Assembly (NCBI GenBank): GCA_030549905.1
Contig: JAUQQK010000004.1
Location: 1-64,000, forward strand
Reading direction: 5' to 3'
DNA: 64,000 nt
Source: Aquificota bacterium
Lineage (GTDB): Bacteria > Aquificota > Aquificia > Aquificales > Aquificaceae
Part shown: positions 20,416 to 30,985 of the stretch, in pieces
Layout of the letters: the number at the start of each line of letters is the position of its first letter
How positions within the stretch are numbered: position 1 is the stretch's first letter
The notes under the pieces: generated by a model
What the model saw: the letters and a program-made list of their open reading frames with translations, nothing else
What the model was told of the DNA's origin: nothing
Database searches by the model: none
Program-made: the position numbers and the translations under genes

Positions 20416-21269
20416 ACCCTTTCTCCCGCTCTTAATTTTGCACTCCTACAGGCTGGGTTCCTTCTTACATCCTCCATTGTAGGTCTAATCGGCTTTTTTG
20501 TCAAGGGTTTTAGGTGTGTCTTTATAAAGTGTTTGACAAGGCGGTCTTCTAAGGAGTGGAAGCTAATAACCACAAGTCTACCACCTATTCTCAAAAAGTC
20601 AAGGGTTTTATTAAGGGCTGTTTCTAAAGACTGAAGCTCTTTGTTTACCTCCATCCTTATTGCCTGAAAGACCTTTGTGGCTGGGTGTATCCTGCCCCTT
20701 CTGTAAGGAATGACAGAGAGTATAATTTTTACAAGCTCCCCTGTGGTCTCTATGGGCTCTTTGGCCCTTGCCAGCACAATGGCCCTGGCTATTCTCTTGG
20801 CGTAAGGTTCTTCCCCGTATTCTCTTATGATTCTTTCAAGCTCCTTTTCCGAGTATTTGTTTACCACTTCATAGGCGGTAAGGCTTTCCTCTGGGTTCAT
20901 CCTCATGTCAAGCCTTTCATCTCTCTGGAAGGAAAAGCCCCTCGGGCTTTTTAGCTGATACATGGAAACGCCAAGGTCAAAGAGAAAGCCATCTACCTCT
21001 GAAAGTCCTTCCGTCCTCAGAACTTCGTCAAGGTCTGCAAAGTTTGCATGATAGAGGCTATACCTTCCTTCAAAGTCCTTCAGGTTTTCCTTTGCAAGCT
21101 CTAAGGCATAAGGGTCTCTGTCTATGCCTATTACAAAGGCTTGCGGGTTTTTTTCGAGTATCCTCCTCGTATGTCCTCCAAGCCCTACTGTGCAATCTAC
21201 ATAAAGCCTTCCACCATTGCCCAAAAGCAGGTCTGTAGCTTCTTCAAGAAGAACAGGCACATGCATCAA
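20412..21269 (-). CDS. rsmH: 16S rRNA (cytosine1402-N4)-methyltransferase
   Basis: [66 protein letters not shown]. Confidence 0.95.
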   Translation of the reverse strand: MMHVPVLLEEATDLLLGNGGRLYVDCTVGLGGHTRRILEKNPQAFVIGIDRDPYALELAKENLKDFEGRYSLYHANFADLDEVLRTEGLSEVDGFLFDLGVSMYQLKSPRGFSFQRDERLDMRMNPEESLTAYEVVNKYSEKELERIIREYGEEPYAKRIARAIVLARAKEPIETTGELVKIILSVIPYRRGRIHPATKVFQAIRMEVNKELQSLETALNKTLDFLRIGGRLVVISFHSLEDRLVKHFIKTHLKPLTKKPIRPTMEDVRRNPACRSAKLRAGERV

Positions 21270-21865
21270 TCTTCAAAGAGGCTGAGCTGTTTTATGGGAG
21301 AGAAGCTCCTCCTGTGAATGAGGCTTTCCTTATGGGCTTTAAGGGCTTTTAGGTGTTCCCTTGTGGCATAACCTTTATGCCTTACAAAGTTATAGTGGGG
21401 TAAAAGCCTGTGATAATGCTCCATTATTTTGTCCCTTAAAACCTTAGCCACCACACTGGCACAGGCGCAGGAAAGGCTTTTTTCATCTCCCTTCACGAGG
21501 GCTAAACACTCATAGCCTTCCACAGGCAGGTAGTCGCTTATGACCACATCAAACCTGTGCTTTAAATCCTGCAGAGCCCTCTTGAAGGCGATAAGGTTTG
21601 CTTCCAAGATACCAACGCGATCAATGAGGCTTGAATCCACCACGGCGGTGCCGATGGCTAAGGCTTTTTCTTTTATCAAAGCGTATAACTCCTCCCTCTC
21701 CTTAGGCGTTAGCCTTTTGGAGTCACCCTTTAGAAAAGGTTCTGTAAAGGGCGGAAGTATGACCGCACATGCAACAAGGGGACCCGCCAGAGGACCCCTT
21801 CCCACCTCATCTACCCCAGCCACCAGAAGACCCCTTTCCCAGTAGGGCAGTTCATATTCTATCAT
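21266..21865 (-). CDS. rnhB: Ribonuclease HII
   Basis: [49 protein letters not shown]. Confidence 0.95.
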   Translation of the reverse strand: MIEYELPYWERGLLVAGVDEVGRGPLAGPLVACAVILPPFTEPFLKGDSKRLTPKEREELYALIKEKALAIGTAVVDSSLIDRVGILEANLIAFKRALQDLKHRFDVVISDYLPVEGYECLALVKGDEKSLSCACASVVAKVLRDKIMEHYHRLLPHYNFVRHKGYATREHLKALKAHKESLIHRRSFSPIKQLSLFED

Positions 21866-22239
21866 TTGGGCTTTTTAAACTCCCAGGGCTTTATCTCCCT
21901 TATCATACCCATGGCTTCTTTGCCCTTATACTTCCTGAGGAAATAAAGCCTTGCCCTTCTCACCTTTCCATATTTTACAAGCTCAATCTTTTCAATATTT
22001 GGGCTGTAGTATGGGAAAGTTCTTTCAATGCCAACGCCGTAGGATTCTTTACGCACAGTAAAGGTCTTACCACTGCCCGCACCCCTTACTCTTATCACAA
22101 CACCCTCAAAGGGCTGAACCCTTTCCTTATCGCCTTCCACTATCTTATAATGCACCCTTATGGTATCACCCACCCTAAAGTTGGGATAATCCTTCTTGAC
22201 GGTGTATATCTCTTCCACTTTCTGTAAAAGCCCGCTCAT
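21862..22239 (-). CDS. rplS: Ribosomal protein L19
   Basis: [55 protein letters not shown]. Confidence 0.95.
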   Translation of the reverse strand: MSGLLQKVEEIYTVKKDYPNFRVGDTIRVHYKIVEGDKERVQPFEGVVIRVRGAGSGKTFTVRKESYGVGIERTFPYYSPNIEKIELVKYGKVRRARLYFLRKYKGKEAMGMIREIKPWEFKKPK

Positions 22240-22315
22240 TTTAATGCCTCCTTGTAGATTAAAACCCTATTATTATAGCACATACAGCCCCACATGCACT
22301 AAAATTACCCTACCC

Positions 22316-23350
22316 ATGGAACGCATGCAACCCCATGACCTTTTTACAAAAGCAGTCCTAAAAGACGAAGAAAACCTAAAAGCCTTCCTCTCTGAATTTT
22401 TGCCCAAAAGCCTCACAAAACACCTCAACCTCTCAAAGCTAACACTTGTTCCAGAAGAACAGATAACCCTCTCTCACGAAAAAAGACTTATACCAGACCT
22501 ATGCGCAGAAGTGCCTCTAAAAGGCTCAAAAAGAAAAGTCCATATATACATGCTCATTGAACACAAGTCCTATCCAGACAAAAGAGCATATTTGCAGATA
22601 CTCAACTATACTACCTCCTTATGCGAAAAGTCCTTCTCAGAAAACAGAGACTTTCCACCCGTATTGCCACTTATCTACTACCACGGAAGAAAACCATGGC
22701 TGTATCCCGTGAGGTTCTCTGAGTTTCTTAGAGTTCCTGAAGAGATAAAAGACTACTTTTTAGACTTCTATGTGGAGCTTGTAGATTTGTTAAAGCTGAA
22801 AGATGAGGAGCTTCTCAAAAAGGTAGAAACCTATGATATTCTCTATACCTTCATGCTTTTACAGAAGAAGCTTCATGCACCCCTTGAGGAGTTGCTTGAA
22901 GTGGTAGAAAGGTTTATAAGCCTTGGCACACTGCTAAGTGAAAGAAGGGGCTACTTTTTCTGGCTTTATGTAAAGTTTATAGCCCATTTTAAGAAAATTG
23001 ACGAAGAAAATGTCCTGCATAAAATAATAGAGAGAGGAGGACAGGAAGTGCTGAAAGAGTTAAAGCTTTATCCTGAGAGGAAATATGAGGAAGGCTTAGA
23101 GAAAGGTCTGCAGGAAGGTTTAAAAGAAGGCATACAAAAAGGCTTAGAAAAAGGTCTATTAATTGACGCTCAGGAGATGGTTCTTGAGGTTATTGAGCTA
23201 AGGCTTGGAGGTGTTCCAGAAGAGGTAGAAAGGCTTATAAGGTCTGAGACAGACAGAAGCAGACTTAGAAACCTTCACAGAGAGCTGATAATAAGCAAAG
23301 AGCCTTTTGAGACTTTAAGAAGTTTTTATCCTGAGCTTGAGCTTTCCTGA
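22316..23350 (+). CDS. Rpn-family recombination-promoting nuclease/putative transposase (PD-(D/E)XK)
   Basis: HDLFTKAVLKDEENLKAFLSEFLP, LIPDLCAEVPL, HIYMLIEHKSYPDKRAYLQIL; C-terminal EEGLEKGLQEGLKEGIQKGLEKG repeats. Confidence 0.85.
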   Translation: MERMQPHDLFTKAVLKDEENLKAFLSEFLPKSLTKHLNLSKLTLVPEEQITLSHEKRLIPDLCAEVPLKGSKRKVHIYMLIEHKSYPDKRAYLQILNYTTSLCEKSFSENRDFPPVLPLIYYHGRKPWLYPVRFSEFLRVPEEIKDYFLDFYVELVDLLKLKDEELLKKVETYDILYTFMLLQKKLHAPLEELLEVVERFISLGTLLSERRGYFFWLYVKFIAHFKKIDEENVLHKIIERGGQEVLKELKLYPERKYEEGLEKGLQEGLKEGIQKGLEKGLLIDAQEMVLEVIELRLGGVPEEVERLIRSETDRSRLRNLHRELIISKEPFETLRSFYPELELS

Positions 23351-23574
23351 CTTTTACAAGAGGTAAAGAGGTGCTGAAGGAATTAAGGCTTTATCCTGAA
23401 AAGAAATATGAAGAAGGTTTTTACCAAACGCTTAGGAAGTGGTGCTTGAGCTAAAGTTTGAAGATGTTCGAGGGCTAATAAGGGTTGATATAGAAACAAG
23501 CTCTTTACAATAAGCTTGTGCTAGCTTAGAACCTTGTCGCGGTCCTCAAGAGTTATTATCCAGAGCTTGCTTAG
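23351..23574 (+). pseudogene. Decayed tandem partial copy of the Rpn C-terminal region
   Basis: Broken frames give RGKEVLKELRLYPEKKYEEGF, VVLELKFEDV..LIRV and VLKSYYPELA*, in the order found in the upstream gene (QEVLKELKLYPERKYEEGL, MVLEVIELRLGGV..LIRS, TLRSFYPELELS*). Confidence 0.8.
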
Positions 23575-23617
23575 AACTCATAGATATGTTAGGTGTTATA
23601 ATTATAGCGTTCACCTT

Positions 23618-25195
23618 ATGGACTATTCAGCCTTTGACCTTTTGCCAGAAGCCCTGCTTGTAATTGATGAGAATTATAAGATTGTCTTTGCAAACAAAAG
23701 GGCTAAGGAGGTCTATGGAAGTTTTTCCGACACATGCTACGGGCTTTCCCATGGCTTTCCCGTGCCTTGTTATGAAGTGGAGGAACATCCATGCCCCGTG
23801 AAAAACATTAAAGAGCATGGACTTAAAAGGTCTGGCGTGGTGCATCTGCATAGAACAGAGGAGGGTGAGGGTTATTTCTATGTGGTGGCTGAATATGACC
23901 CAAAGGAGAGGGTTTTTGTTGAGCTTCACATAGACCTTTCTGAGCTGGCAAAAGCCTTTGGTCTTAGCAGTCTTAAACCGGAGATTGTTTTTTCAATGGG
24001 TCCTGTGGTCTTTTTTCAGTGGGAGAGGAAGGAGGGCTGGCCTGTCAAGTTTGTATCACCCAATGTGATGGAGCTTTTTGGCTACACGGCTGAAGACTTT
24101 CTTTCTGGCAGGGTGAGGTATGACCAGGTGGTGCATCCAGAGGACCTGCCAAGGGTGGCAAAGGAAGTAGAATTTCACACGGCAAACAGGTCGCCAAGCT
24201 GGACCCATGAGGACTACAGGATAATCACAAAGGAAGGCAAGATTAAATGGGTGCTTGACCATACGGTGCCACTGCTTGATGAAAGGGGTGAGGTGGTTGG
24301 TTATTATGGCTACCTGATTGATATAACGGAGAAACACGAAAAGGAAGAGATTTTTAGAGTTCTTGCAGAGGCAAACCCTCATGGCGTTTTGCTTTATGAC
24401 TTTGAAAGCAACAAAATAATGTATGCAAACAGAAGCATTACAAGGATATCGGGCTATAGCATGGAGGAGCTGTTAAGCATGGAAGACCCACTGTCTTTCA
24501 TTGACCCGCTCACCCTGAGAAGGGCAGAGGAGGCAATAGAGAGGAGAAAAGGGGGATATAAGGGGCTTATAAGCTACCGTATAAGGGTAAGAACAAAAGG
24601 TGGTAAATATAAATGGCTTAAGCTTTCCTCTGTTGTGGTTTCATACAGGGGGAAACCCGTATCTGTTATTACTCTTGTGGATATTTCAAAGGAGGTAAGT
24701 AGAGAAAAAAGGCTTGTAGAGCTTGCCACAAGGGACCAGCTCACTGGTATTTTTAACAGGCATGCATTGATTGAGCATTTTGAGCATCTAATAGCTCAGG
24801 CGGAAAGGTATAATGCGGTATTTTCTATTCTAATGTTTGACATTGACAACTTTAAGAGGATAAACGACACCTACGGGCACATATTGGGGGATAAGGTGCT
24901 GAAGGAAGTTGCAAAGGCTACAAAGGGTGTTTTGAGAAGGAGCGATCTTTTTGGAAGATGGGGCGGTGAAGAGTTTGTTGTGCTTCTTCCTATGACCTCC
25001 GACCCATCAAGCCCTGCGGAGAAAGTAAGGCAGGCGGTTGAATCCTGCGGGCTGTGCCAGGAAGTGGGTGTCACCGTATCGGTGGGTGCTACCGCCTACA
25101 GAAGTGGGGATAGTCTGGACAGTATGGTGGCAAGGGCTGATGAAGCCCTTTATATTGCCAAGAAACAGGGCAAAAACCGGGTGGTGGTTTTATAG
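23618..25195 (+). CDS. PAS-domain diguanylate cyclase
   Basis: PAS segments ([26 protein letters not shown]) and [12 protein letters not shown]. Confidence 0.8.
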   Translation: MDYSAFDLLPEALLVIDENYKIVFANKRAKEVYGSFSDTCYGLSHGFPVPCYEVEEHPCPVKNIKEHGLKRSGVVHLHRTEEGEGYFYVVAEYDPKERVFVELHIDLSELAKAFGLSSLKPEIVFSMGPVVFFQWERKEGWPVKFVSPNVMELFGYTAEDFLSGRVRYDQVVHPEDLPRVAKEVEFHTANRSPSWTHEDYRIITKEGKIKWVLDHTVPLLDERGEVVGYYGYLIDITEKHEKEEIFRVLAEANPHGVLLYDFESNKIMYANRSITRISGYSMEELLSMEDPLSFIDPLTLRRAEEAIERRKGGYKGLISYRIRVRTKGGKYKWLKLSSVVVSYRGKPVSVITLVDISKEVSREKRLVELATRDQLTGIFNRHALIEHFEHLIAQAERYNAVFSILMFDIDNFKRINDTYGHILGDKVLKEVAKATKGVLRRSDLFGRWGGEEFVVLLPMTSDPSSPAEKVRQAVESCGLCQEVGVTVSVGATAYRSGDSLDSMVARADEALYIAKKQGKNRVVVL

Positions 25196-25684
25196 CTGAC
25201 TTTGAAGCTCCTCGTTCATTGCTCTGACTTTTTCTTTAAGGTTCTTCTCGTATTCGCTTAGCTTCTTTTCAAGCTCTGGATACTTTATGGAGAGTATCCT
25301 TACCGCCAGAAGCCCCGCATTGGTGCCGTTTCCTATGCCGACGGTTGCTACTGGCACGCCAGCGGGCATCTGCACTATGGAATAAAGAGAATCTACTCCA
25401 CTCAGATGCTTTGAAGGCACCGGCACACCTATGACGGGCAGGGTGGTCATGCTGGCGGTCATACCCGGCAGGTGGGCGGAGCCCCCAGCTCCCGCTATTA
25501 TCACCTCTATGCCCCTTTCCCTTGCGGACCTGGCATACTCATACATGAGCTCTGGTGTGCGATGGGCGGAGACAACCTTGACCTCACAGGGAATTCCAAA
25601 CTCTCTCAGCACTTCATAGGCAGGCTTTAGCCACTCCCAGTCAGAAAGGCTACCCATAATTATTCCCACAAGAGGCTTGTCCAT
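25190..25684 (-). CDS. purE: N5-carboxyaminoimidazole ribonucleotide mutase
   Basis: [50 protein letters not shown]. Confidence 0.95.
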   Translation of the reverse strand: MDKPLVGIIMGSLSDWEWLKPAYEVLREFGIPCEVKVVSAHRTPELMYEYARSARERGIEVIIAGAGGSAHLPGMTASMTTLPVIGVPVPSKHLSGVDSLYSIVQMPAGVPVATVGIGNGTNAGLLAVRILSIKYPELEKKLSEYEKNLKEKVRAMNEELQSQL

Positions 25685-25701
25685 GCATATAATTTTAATC
25701 T

Positions 25702-26112
25702 GTGGAAGACTTTAAAACGCCAGAGGAAGTTTTAAGAAGCCTAAAAGAACTTGAGGAGAAACTGTGGGAAAGGCGCATGAAGCTTTTATGGCAGTATGAA
25801 AAGATTGAGAGGATAAAGAGAAACATTAAGGTGATGGAAGACAGTATAAGGGAACATTTTGGCATAGACCCCAGTAGTGAGGAAGCCCTCCTGTTGGCTC
25901 ATAAGGAGCAGTCCTCCCTTTTCGAACACCTATCCGCCCAATATGGTGAAGAAAAGGTACCATACCTCATGGAGCTGGTGGAGAGGATAAGGTATGTGGT
26001 GGATGCCAGAAGAGAGTTGAAGGAGATTGAAGTAGAGGTTAAAATGCTTGACAATGAAATAGACGCTATGCTTGAACAGATTAGAGAATATAAAAGGAGA
26101 TTCCTTTCATGA
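25702..26112 (+). CDS. Coiled-coil hypothetical protein
   Basis: 136 aa, heptad-rich; overlaps the ferredoxin ORF start by 4 nt. Confidence 0.5.
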   Translation: MEDFKTPEEVLRSLKELEEKLWERRMKLLWQYEKIERIKRNIKVMEDSIREHFGIDPSSEEALLLAHKEQSSLFEHLSAQYGEEKVPYLMELVERIRYVVDARRELKEIEVEVKMLDNEIDAMLEQIREYKRRFLS

Positions 26113-26660
26113 AAAGACCAGTCATGCTTATAGACCTTGACCGATGTATAGGCTGTCTTTCCTGCGAAGTTGCCTGTAAGCAGGAGAAGGGTCTTGAAAA
26201 CTTTGGCATAAGACCTATGAAGGTCTTTAGGATAGAGGGCATAGGAGAAAGGGCGGATGCCTTTTTTCTTCCCATGAACTGCTTTCACTGCGAGCCAGCT
26301 CCCTGCGTCTATGCCTGCCCCACCTCCGCCATGAGAAAGAGGGAAGATGGCATCGTTTATGTGGAGGAGATAAGGTGCATAGGTTGTAAAGCCTGCATCA
26401 TTGCCTGTCCCTACGGAGCCATAGCCTTTAACCCTCAGACCATGAAGGTGGAAAAGTGCGATTACTGTTATAAGAGAGTAGATAAGGGTCTTCTGCCCTC
26501 CTGCGTGTCCAAGTGTGTTACCAACTGCTTGTATTTTGTGGAGATAGAAGAAGTTCCCTCACGCAGGCACGTGGCACGCAGGATAGACTCGGAGCTGTAT
26601 AGAGAGCTTTTTGACTGGGCTTCACAGGAAGAAGCTCTTTATGTCCAGAAAAGTTCCTAA
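26109..26660 (+). CDS. 4Fe-4S polyferredoxin, oxidoreductase electron-transfer subunit type
   Basis: DLDRCIGCLSCEVACKQE, CFHCEPAPCVYACP, EIRCIGCKACIIACPYG, CDYCYKRVDKGLLPSCVSKC. Confidence 0.85.
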   Translation: MKRPVMLIDLDRCIGCLSCEVACKQEKGLENFGIRPMKVFRIEGIGERADAFFLPMNCFHCEPAPCVYACPTSAMRKREDGIVYVEEIRCIGCKACIIACPYGAIAFNPQTMKVEKCDYCYKRVDKGLLPSCVSKCVTNCLYFVEIEEVPSRRHVARRIDSELYRELFDWASQEEALYVQKSS

Positions 26661-27380
26661 GAAGACGCCTATGGAGAGGAAAGGACCATAAGGCACGGCA
26701 AACTGGAGGGTTCTGTTCTTTATTATAATGGGCAGGGCATATAAAAGCCCCAATAAAGAGCCTAAGAAAACCGCATAAGCCACGCCCCAGATACCCGCCA
26801 CAGAGCCTATAAAAGCCATGAGCTTTACATCTCCAAAACCAAGACCTTCCATTTTTCTAAGCTTTGTGTAGTAAAGGTATATGAGCAGGAAGGAAAACCC
26901 TCCCACCAATGCCCCCAGAAGACTGTCATAGAGGCTAAAATCCCTTCTGAAGACGGAGCTTATGAGCCCAAAGGCAAGCCCTCCAAGGGTCAGGCTATCT
27001 GGCAGTAAGAAGGTATCCCAGTCTATAAGGCTTGCCACCAAAAGTATGGAAAAGAACACAAAGAAGACAAAGCCCGTCATGTAATCTTCAAAGCGAACCC
27101 TGCAAAGAACTGCCAGAAGCCCAGAAGCCAGCTCCACCAATGGATACCTTATGGATATTCTTGTACCACAATAGGCACACTTTCCCCTCAGAAGAAGGTA
27201 GGAAAGTATGGGTATGTTGTGAAACCATCTTATGCTTCTTCCGCAGGCAGGGCAGTGGGAAGAAGGTACCACTATGGACATGTTTCTTGGAAGCCTGTAT
27301 ATGAGCACGTTGTAAAAACTGCCAAGACTTGCACCAAGGACGAACAAAAGAACATATTCAAGCACTTGAGTTATACCCAC
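26622..27380 (-). CDS. Prepilin leader peptidase/N-methyltransferase
   Basis: GASLGSFYNVLIYRLPR, CPACGRSIRW, CAYCGTRIS, GLGFGDVKLMAFIG. Confidence 0.9.
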   Translation of the reverse strand: MGITQVLEYVLLFVLGASLGSFYNVLIYRLPRNMSIVVPSSHCPACGRSIRWFHNIPILSYLLLRGKCAYCGTRISIRYPLVELASGLLAVLCRVRFEDYMTGFVFFVFFSILLVASLIDWDTFLLPDSLTLGGLAFGLISSVFRRDFSLYDSLLGALVGGFSFLLIYLYYTKLRKMEGLGFGDVKLMAFIGSVAGIWGVAYAVFLGSLLGLLYALPIIIKNRTLQFAVPYGPFLSIGVFLGTFLDIKSFFL

Positions 27381-27401
27381 CTTGGCTTAAAATTATAAGG
27401 C

Positions 27402-27875
27402 ATGAAGAGGTTAAGCCTTCTTTTTGTAGCTCTGTTTTTTGCCCTTTCCTGCAGTAAGCAAAAGGAGTTTTCTACTTCTGAGGTGAAGGACATCACCGCA
27501 AAGAAAAGTTATGCCATGCTGATAGTGGAAAGTGAGAGCTGTATATACTGCAAACAGCTTAAGAAAGACTTACAAGCCTTATCTTCGGAGCTTGAAGGTA
27601 TTGACGTTTACAGCATACTCTATGAAAGCAACGCAAGGGTGAAACACAACATTGGCGGTAAGGAAGCCCTGAACACGGAAGAAGACCTGGCAAGGTCCTT
27701 AAAGGTGAGCTCCTTTCCTCATATATTCTTCTACGACAGAGAAGGCAGGGTTATACTTCATATACCCGGATACCAGCCTCCCAGGACCCTTGCCTGCACC
27801 ATAAGGTATGTGAAGGAAGAGAGGTTTAAACAAACGGACTACATAAAGTATCTCAGCTCGGAAAGATGCACATAA
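27402..27875 (+). CDS. Thioredoxin-like lipoprotein
   Basis: Lipobox-like ALFFALSCSK, ESCIYCKQLKKDL redox motif, SSFPHIFFYD. Confidence 0.7.
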   Translation: MKRLSLLFVALFFALSCSKQKEFSTSEVKDITAKKSYAMLIVESESCIYCKQLKKDLQALSSELEGIDVYSILYESNARVKHNIGGKEALNTEEDLARSLKVSSFPHIFFYDREGRVILHIPGYQPPRTLACTIRYVKEERFKQTDYIKYLSSERCT

Positions 27876-28501
27876 GAGCTGTCATATTTGACCTTGATGG
27901 GACGCTAATAGACTCTTACAGGGACATAGGCATACATCTGAACAGAACCCTCAGGGATTTTGGTCTTGAGGGGGTGGACGTAGAAAAGGTAAGGCATATG
28001 GTGGGTGGTGGAGCAAGGGAGCTTCTAAAGAGGTTTTTCTCCAACGGGCTTTTGGAGGAAGCCCTTAAGGTTTTCAGAAAATACTATCTTGAAGAGCCTG
28101 TCATACATACAAGAGCCTTTGATGGTATTGAAAGGGTGCTGAAGGAGGCAAGGGAAAGACGCATAGCCCTTGCGGTGGCTACCAACAAGATGGAGGAGCT
28201 TTCAAGGCTCATACTTAAAAGGCTTGGACTTTATGACTACTTTTCCATAGTGGTGGGTGGTGATACCTTTTCTGAAAAGAAGCCATCACCCCTGCCTCTT
28301 ATAGAGGTTCTTAAAAGGCTTGGCATTCCTGCAGAAGAGGCTCTCATGGTGGGCGATACGGAGGCTGACCTTACTGCCGGCAGGCTTGCGGGCATGAAAA
28401 GAGCTTTAGCAAAGTGGGGCTATGTGAGGGTAGAAAAGGAGAAGGCTGACTATGAGCTGGAAAGTCCGGAGGAACTTATTTCATTATTTGAAAAACCTTG
28501 A
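27866..28501 (+). CDS. HAD-superfamily phosphatase (phosphoglycolate phosphatase-like)
   Basis: IFDLDGTLIDSY, LAVATNKMEEL, KKPSPLPLIEVL, MVGDTEADL. Confidence 0.85.
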   Translation: MHIRAVIFDLDGTLIDSYRDIGIHLNRTLRDFGLEGVDVEKVRHMVGGGARELLKRFFSNGLLEEALKVFRKYYLEEPVIHTRAFDGIERVLKEARERRIALAVATNKMEELSRLILKRLGLYDYFSIVVGGDTFSEKKPSPLPLIEVLKRLGIPAEEALMVGDTEADLTAGRLAGMKRALAKWGYVRVEKEKADYELESPEELISLFEKP

Positions 28502-28697
28502 CCCTGCCCTTATGACCGCTGAGCTGCCTTACACTGCTTTTTGAAACGCCAAAGTATTCCGCTATAAGCTCCACTATCCTTGCGTTTGCCCTGCCCTCCT
28601 CTGGCACTTCCTTCACAGCCACCTCAAGGACACCCCCTTCAAGCTCCTTAACATATTCTGCTTTTGAACGTGGTTTTGCCCTCACCACAACCCTCAT
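28476..28697 (-). CDS. DUF167/YggU family protein
   Basis: RVVVRAKPRSKAEYV...EEGRANARIVELIAEYFGVSKSSVRQLSGHKGRVKVFQI. Confidence 0.75.
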   Translation of the reverse strand: MRVVVRAKPRSKAEYVKELEGGVLEVAVKEVPEEGRANARIVELIAEYFGVSKSSVRQLSGHKGRVKVFQIMK

Positions 28698-28900
28698 TCC
28701 TCTACCAGTTCCCTTTTAGCTCTATACTTTATCGTGTAAAGCACCACAAAGCCATCAATGCCGTGCTCTCTTGCAAGGCTCGTTTCCACCTCTAAAACTT
28801 CACCCCCCTCTGCCTCTATGGTGGAAAGAACCTCGTTTAGCTTTTCCGTTATTTCCTTATCGTTCCCCTCAAGAGAAACCACAAGGCATCTGTAGTTCAT
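28694..28900 (-). CDS. Small conserved hypothetical protein
   Basis: 68 aa ORF coupled to the DUF167 gene. Confidence 0.5.
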   Translation of the reverse strand: MNYRCLVVSLEGNDKEITEKLNEVLSTIEAEGGEVLEVETSLAREHGIDGFVVLYTIKYRAKRELVEE

Positions 28901-28902
28901 GT

Positions 28903-29778
28903 CTAAAGTATAGCAGAAATCTCCTCTATGCTGTCAAGACCGTGCATGACCATAAAGAGCCTCTCAAGACCGATGGAGCAGCCTGCACAGGCAGGAAAAT
29001 CCTCGTAAGCCTGAAGTAATTCCTCGTCAATGGGAAGGTCTCTTCCTCTTCTGAAGTCCTCCAGCCTCTTCCTTATCTCTTCCTTGCTTTCTTCCTCCGT
29101 CCATCCGTTGGCTATCTCCACACCCTTTATGTAAAGCTCAAACCTTTCTGCATAATTGTCCTTTACCTTTGCAAAGGCTGAAAGCCTTGAAGGAAAATGG
29201 GTTATAAAGGTGGGTTTATTGTGTCCGAGATGCCTTTCCACCTCTATGTATATCCTGAAAAATAGCTCCTCCCAGCTTTCCCTGTCGTCAAACTCATAGC
29301 CATAAGAGAGCAGGTTGTTCTTTAAAACCTCCTCATCTTCAGAAAGCACCACGCCCGCATACTCTTCAAAGGCATGCTCAAGCCTTAAAACTTCATAATC
29401 CTGAGCTATGCCAAGATGTTTGAGAAGCTCTCCTATCTCCTCTATAAGGTCCTCATAGGTGGCGTCCAGCTTATACCATTCAAGCATGGTAAATTCAAGC
29501 CCGTGCAACTTCCCGCATTCTCTGTTTCTGAAGACCTTTGCTATCTGGAAGATGTTCTTCCTGTGCTTTGCCAGTATCTTTTTCATGGAAGGCTCTGGTG
29601 ATGTTTGAAGCCATAGCCTTTTTTCCTGACCGCATACATAAGCCCTTACTTCTATGGGCTCCACGTTCAGGTCTATGTTGGGATATGTGAGGAGTATGGG
29701 GGTATGAACCTCAAGATAGCCCCTTTCTTTGAAAAATCCTCTTATGCTATCTATAAAGGCTGACCACTCGGAAAGCAT
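28903..29778 (-). CDS. epmA: Class II lysyl-tRNA synthetase-like EF-P lysine ligase (EpmA/GenX type)
   Basis: RGYLEVHTPILLTYPNIDLNVEPI, LWLQTSPEPSMKKILA, NIFQIAKVFRNRECGKLHGLEFTMLEWY, CAGCSIGLERLFMVM; no anticodon-binding domain. Confidence 0.8.
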   Translation of the reverse strand: MLSEWSAFIDSIRGFFKERGYLEVHTPILLTYPNIDLNVEPIEVRAYVCGQEKRLWLQTSPEPSMKKILAKHRKNIFQIAKVFRNRECGKLHGLEFTMLEWYKLDATYEDLIEEIGELLKHLGIAQDYEVLRLEHAFEEYAGVVLSEDEEVLKNNLLSYGYEFDDRESWEELFFRIYIEVERHLGHNKPTFITHFPSRLSAFAKVKDNYAERFELYIKGVEIANGWTEEESKEEIRKRLEDFRRGRDLPIDEELLQAYEDFPACAGCSIGLERLFMVMHGLDSIEEISAIL

Positions 29779-29796
29779 CTGAGCATTATAACATGG

Positions 29797-29870
29797 GGAG
29801 AGCGACGGGAGTCGAACCCGCGACCCGTGGATCCACAGTCCACTGCTCTGCCAGCTGAGCTACGCTCTCC
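29797..29870 (-). tRNA. tRNA-His (anticodon GTG)
   Basis: Minus strand ggagagcgtagctcagctggcagagcagtggactgtggatccacgggtcgcgggttcgaatcccgtcgctctcc: full cloverleaf, loop ctGTGga, encoded G-1 opposite C73. Confidence 0.95.
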
Positions 29871-29901
29871 TCCAGAAGTATTAATTATAACCCTCTTCCC
29901 T

Positions 29902-30597
29902 TTAGTCCGCAAGGTTCATCAAGATGGCAACCGCCACAGCACCAGCCATTTCTGTTCTCAGGATGTAAGGTCTCAAGAAAACAGAAATCCAGCCTTTGTC
30001 TCGTAGCTCCTTAACCTCTTCCAAGCTAAAACCACCCTCAGGACCAACAAGCACGCCGTAGCTTTTTGCCCTAAGGTTTATTTCCTTAATGCTTTTGCCA
30101 GCTGAAAAGTTATCAAGCAAAAGGCTTATCTCTTCCCTTCTTTCCAGGTCCTGTAGCCTTATGGGTTTTTCTATCTTCAAAGGCATGGGTCTTTTGCACT
30201 GTTTAAAAGAAGAGAGGCTTATTCTTTCCCACCTTTCAAGCTTTTTCTCTAAAAGCTTTGTATCCTTGAAGCTTCTCCTTGAAATAACCGGCACCAAGCT
30301 TACAGCACCCACCTGACTTGCCCTGTCTATAACCTCTTCCATCAGCCTCAGCTCAATGGGAAGGCACTGATACAGGACCACATGAGGCAGTGGTAATGTC
30401 TGTGGTAGCTCCTCCAACTTCTTGCATACAGCTTTATCCCTCTCTATATTTTCAAGAACCGCCCTGTATAGCTTGCCGTTGAAGAAGACTTCAATTGGGT
30501 CCCCTCTTTTTGCCCTTAAAGCCTTTATATGTTTTAGTTCATCTCCCCTGATTATCAGCCATTCCCCGCTTCCCTCCTTGCTCACAAACCTATGCAT
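29902..30597 (-). CDS. rsmE: 16S rRNA (uracil1498-N3)-methyltransferase
   Basis: LIIRGDELKHIKALRAKRGDPI, CKRPMPLKIEKP, VLVGPEGGFSLEEV, LRPYILRTEMAGAVAVA. Confidence 0.9.
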   Translation of the reverse strand: MHRFVSKEGSGEWLIIRGDELKHIKALRAKRGDPIEVFFNGKLYRAVLENIERDKAVCKKLEELPQTLPLPHVVLYQCLPIELRLMEEVIDRASQVGAVSLVPVISRRSFKDTKLLEKKLERWERISLSSFKQCKRPMPLKIEKPIRLQDLERREEISLLLDNFSAGKSIKEINLRAKSYGVLVGPEGGFSLEEVKELRDKGWISVFLRPYILRTEMAGAVAVAILMNLAD

Positions 30598-30609
30598 AAG
30601 GGAAGGGGC

Positions 30610-30627
30610 AGGGGGCTGTCGCCCCCT
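30610..30627. terminator. GC-rich hairpin between HU and rsmE, candidate terminator/processing hairpin
   Basis: agggggc-tgtc-gccccct perfect 7-bp stem; no strong U-tract on the minus strand. Confidence 0.4.
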
Positions 30628-30632
30628 TTGAG

Positions 30633-30905
30633 TTATTTGACCATTTCTCTGAGGTCTTTGGCGGGCCTGAATACAACCACCTTTCTTGCGGGTATCTTAA
30701 TCTCCGCACCCGTCCTTGGGTTGCGACCCTTTCTTGCTGCCCTGGTTCTTACGGTAAATATGCCGAAGCCAGGCACAGCTACCCTTTCGCCCTTCTTGAG
30801 GGCATTGGCTACCGCCTGCACCGCAGATTTGAGGGCGGCATCCGCCTGCTTCTTAGTAATACCTGCCCCTTTGGCTATGGCTGAGACAAGCTCTGCTTTG
30901 GTCAT
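30633..30905 (-). CDS. HU-family DNA-binding protein
   Basis: MTKAELVSAIAKGAGITKKQADAAL, VPGFGIFTVRTRAARKGRNPRTGAEIKIPARKVVVFRPAKDL. Confidence 0.95.
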   Translation of the reverse strand: MTKAELVSAIAKGAGITKKQADAALKSAVQAVANALKKGERVAVPGFGIFTVRTRAARKGRNPRTGAEIKIPARKVVVFRPAKDLREMVK

Positions 30906-30985
30906 GGTGTTCCCTCCTTAAAAGGTTTTGTAGCTGTTTATAATGATATACCATAAATTGTCAAGATGCAAGAGGTAATTAAGGT

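Noticed and set aside
23085-23165. Short tandem repeat encoding EEGLEKGLQEGLKEGIQKGLEKG
   Set aside because: This amphipathic G-L repeat is a known feature of Rpn/transposase_31 C-termini, not a separate element.
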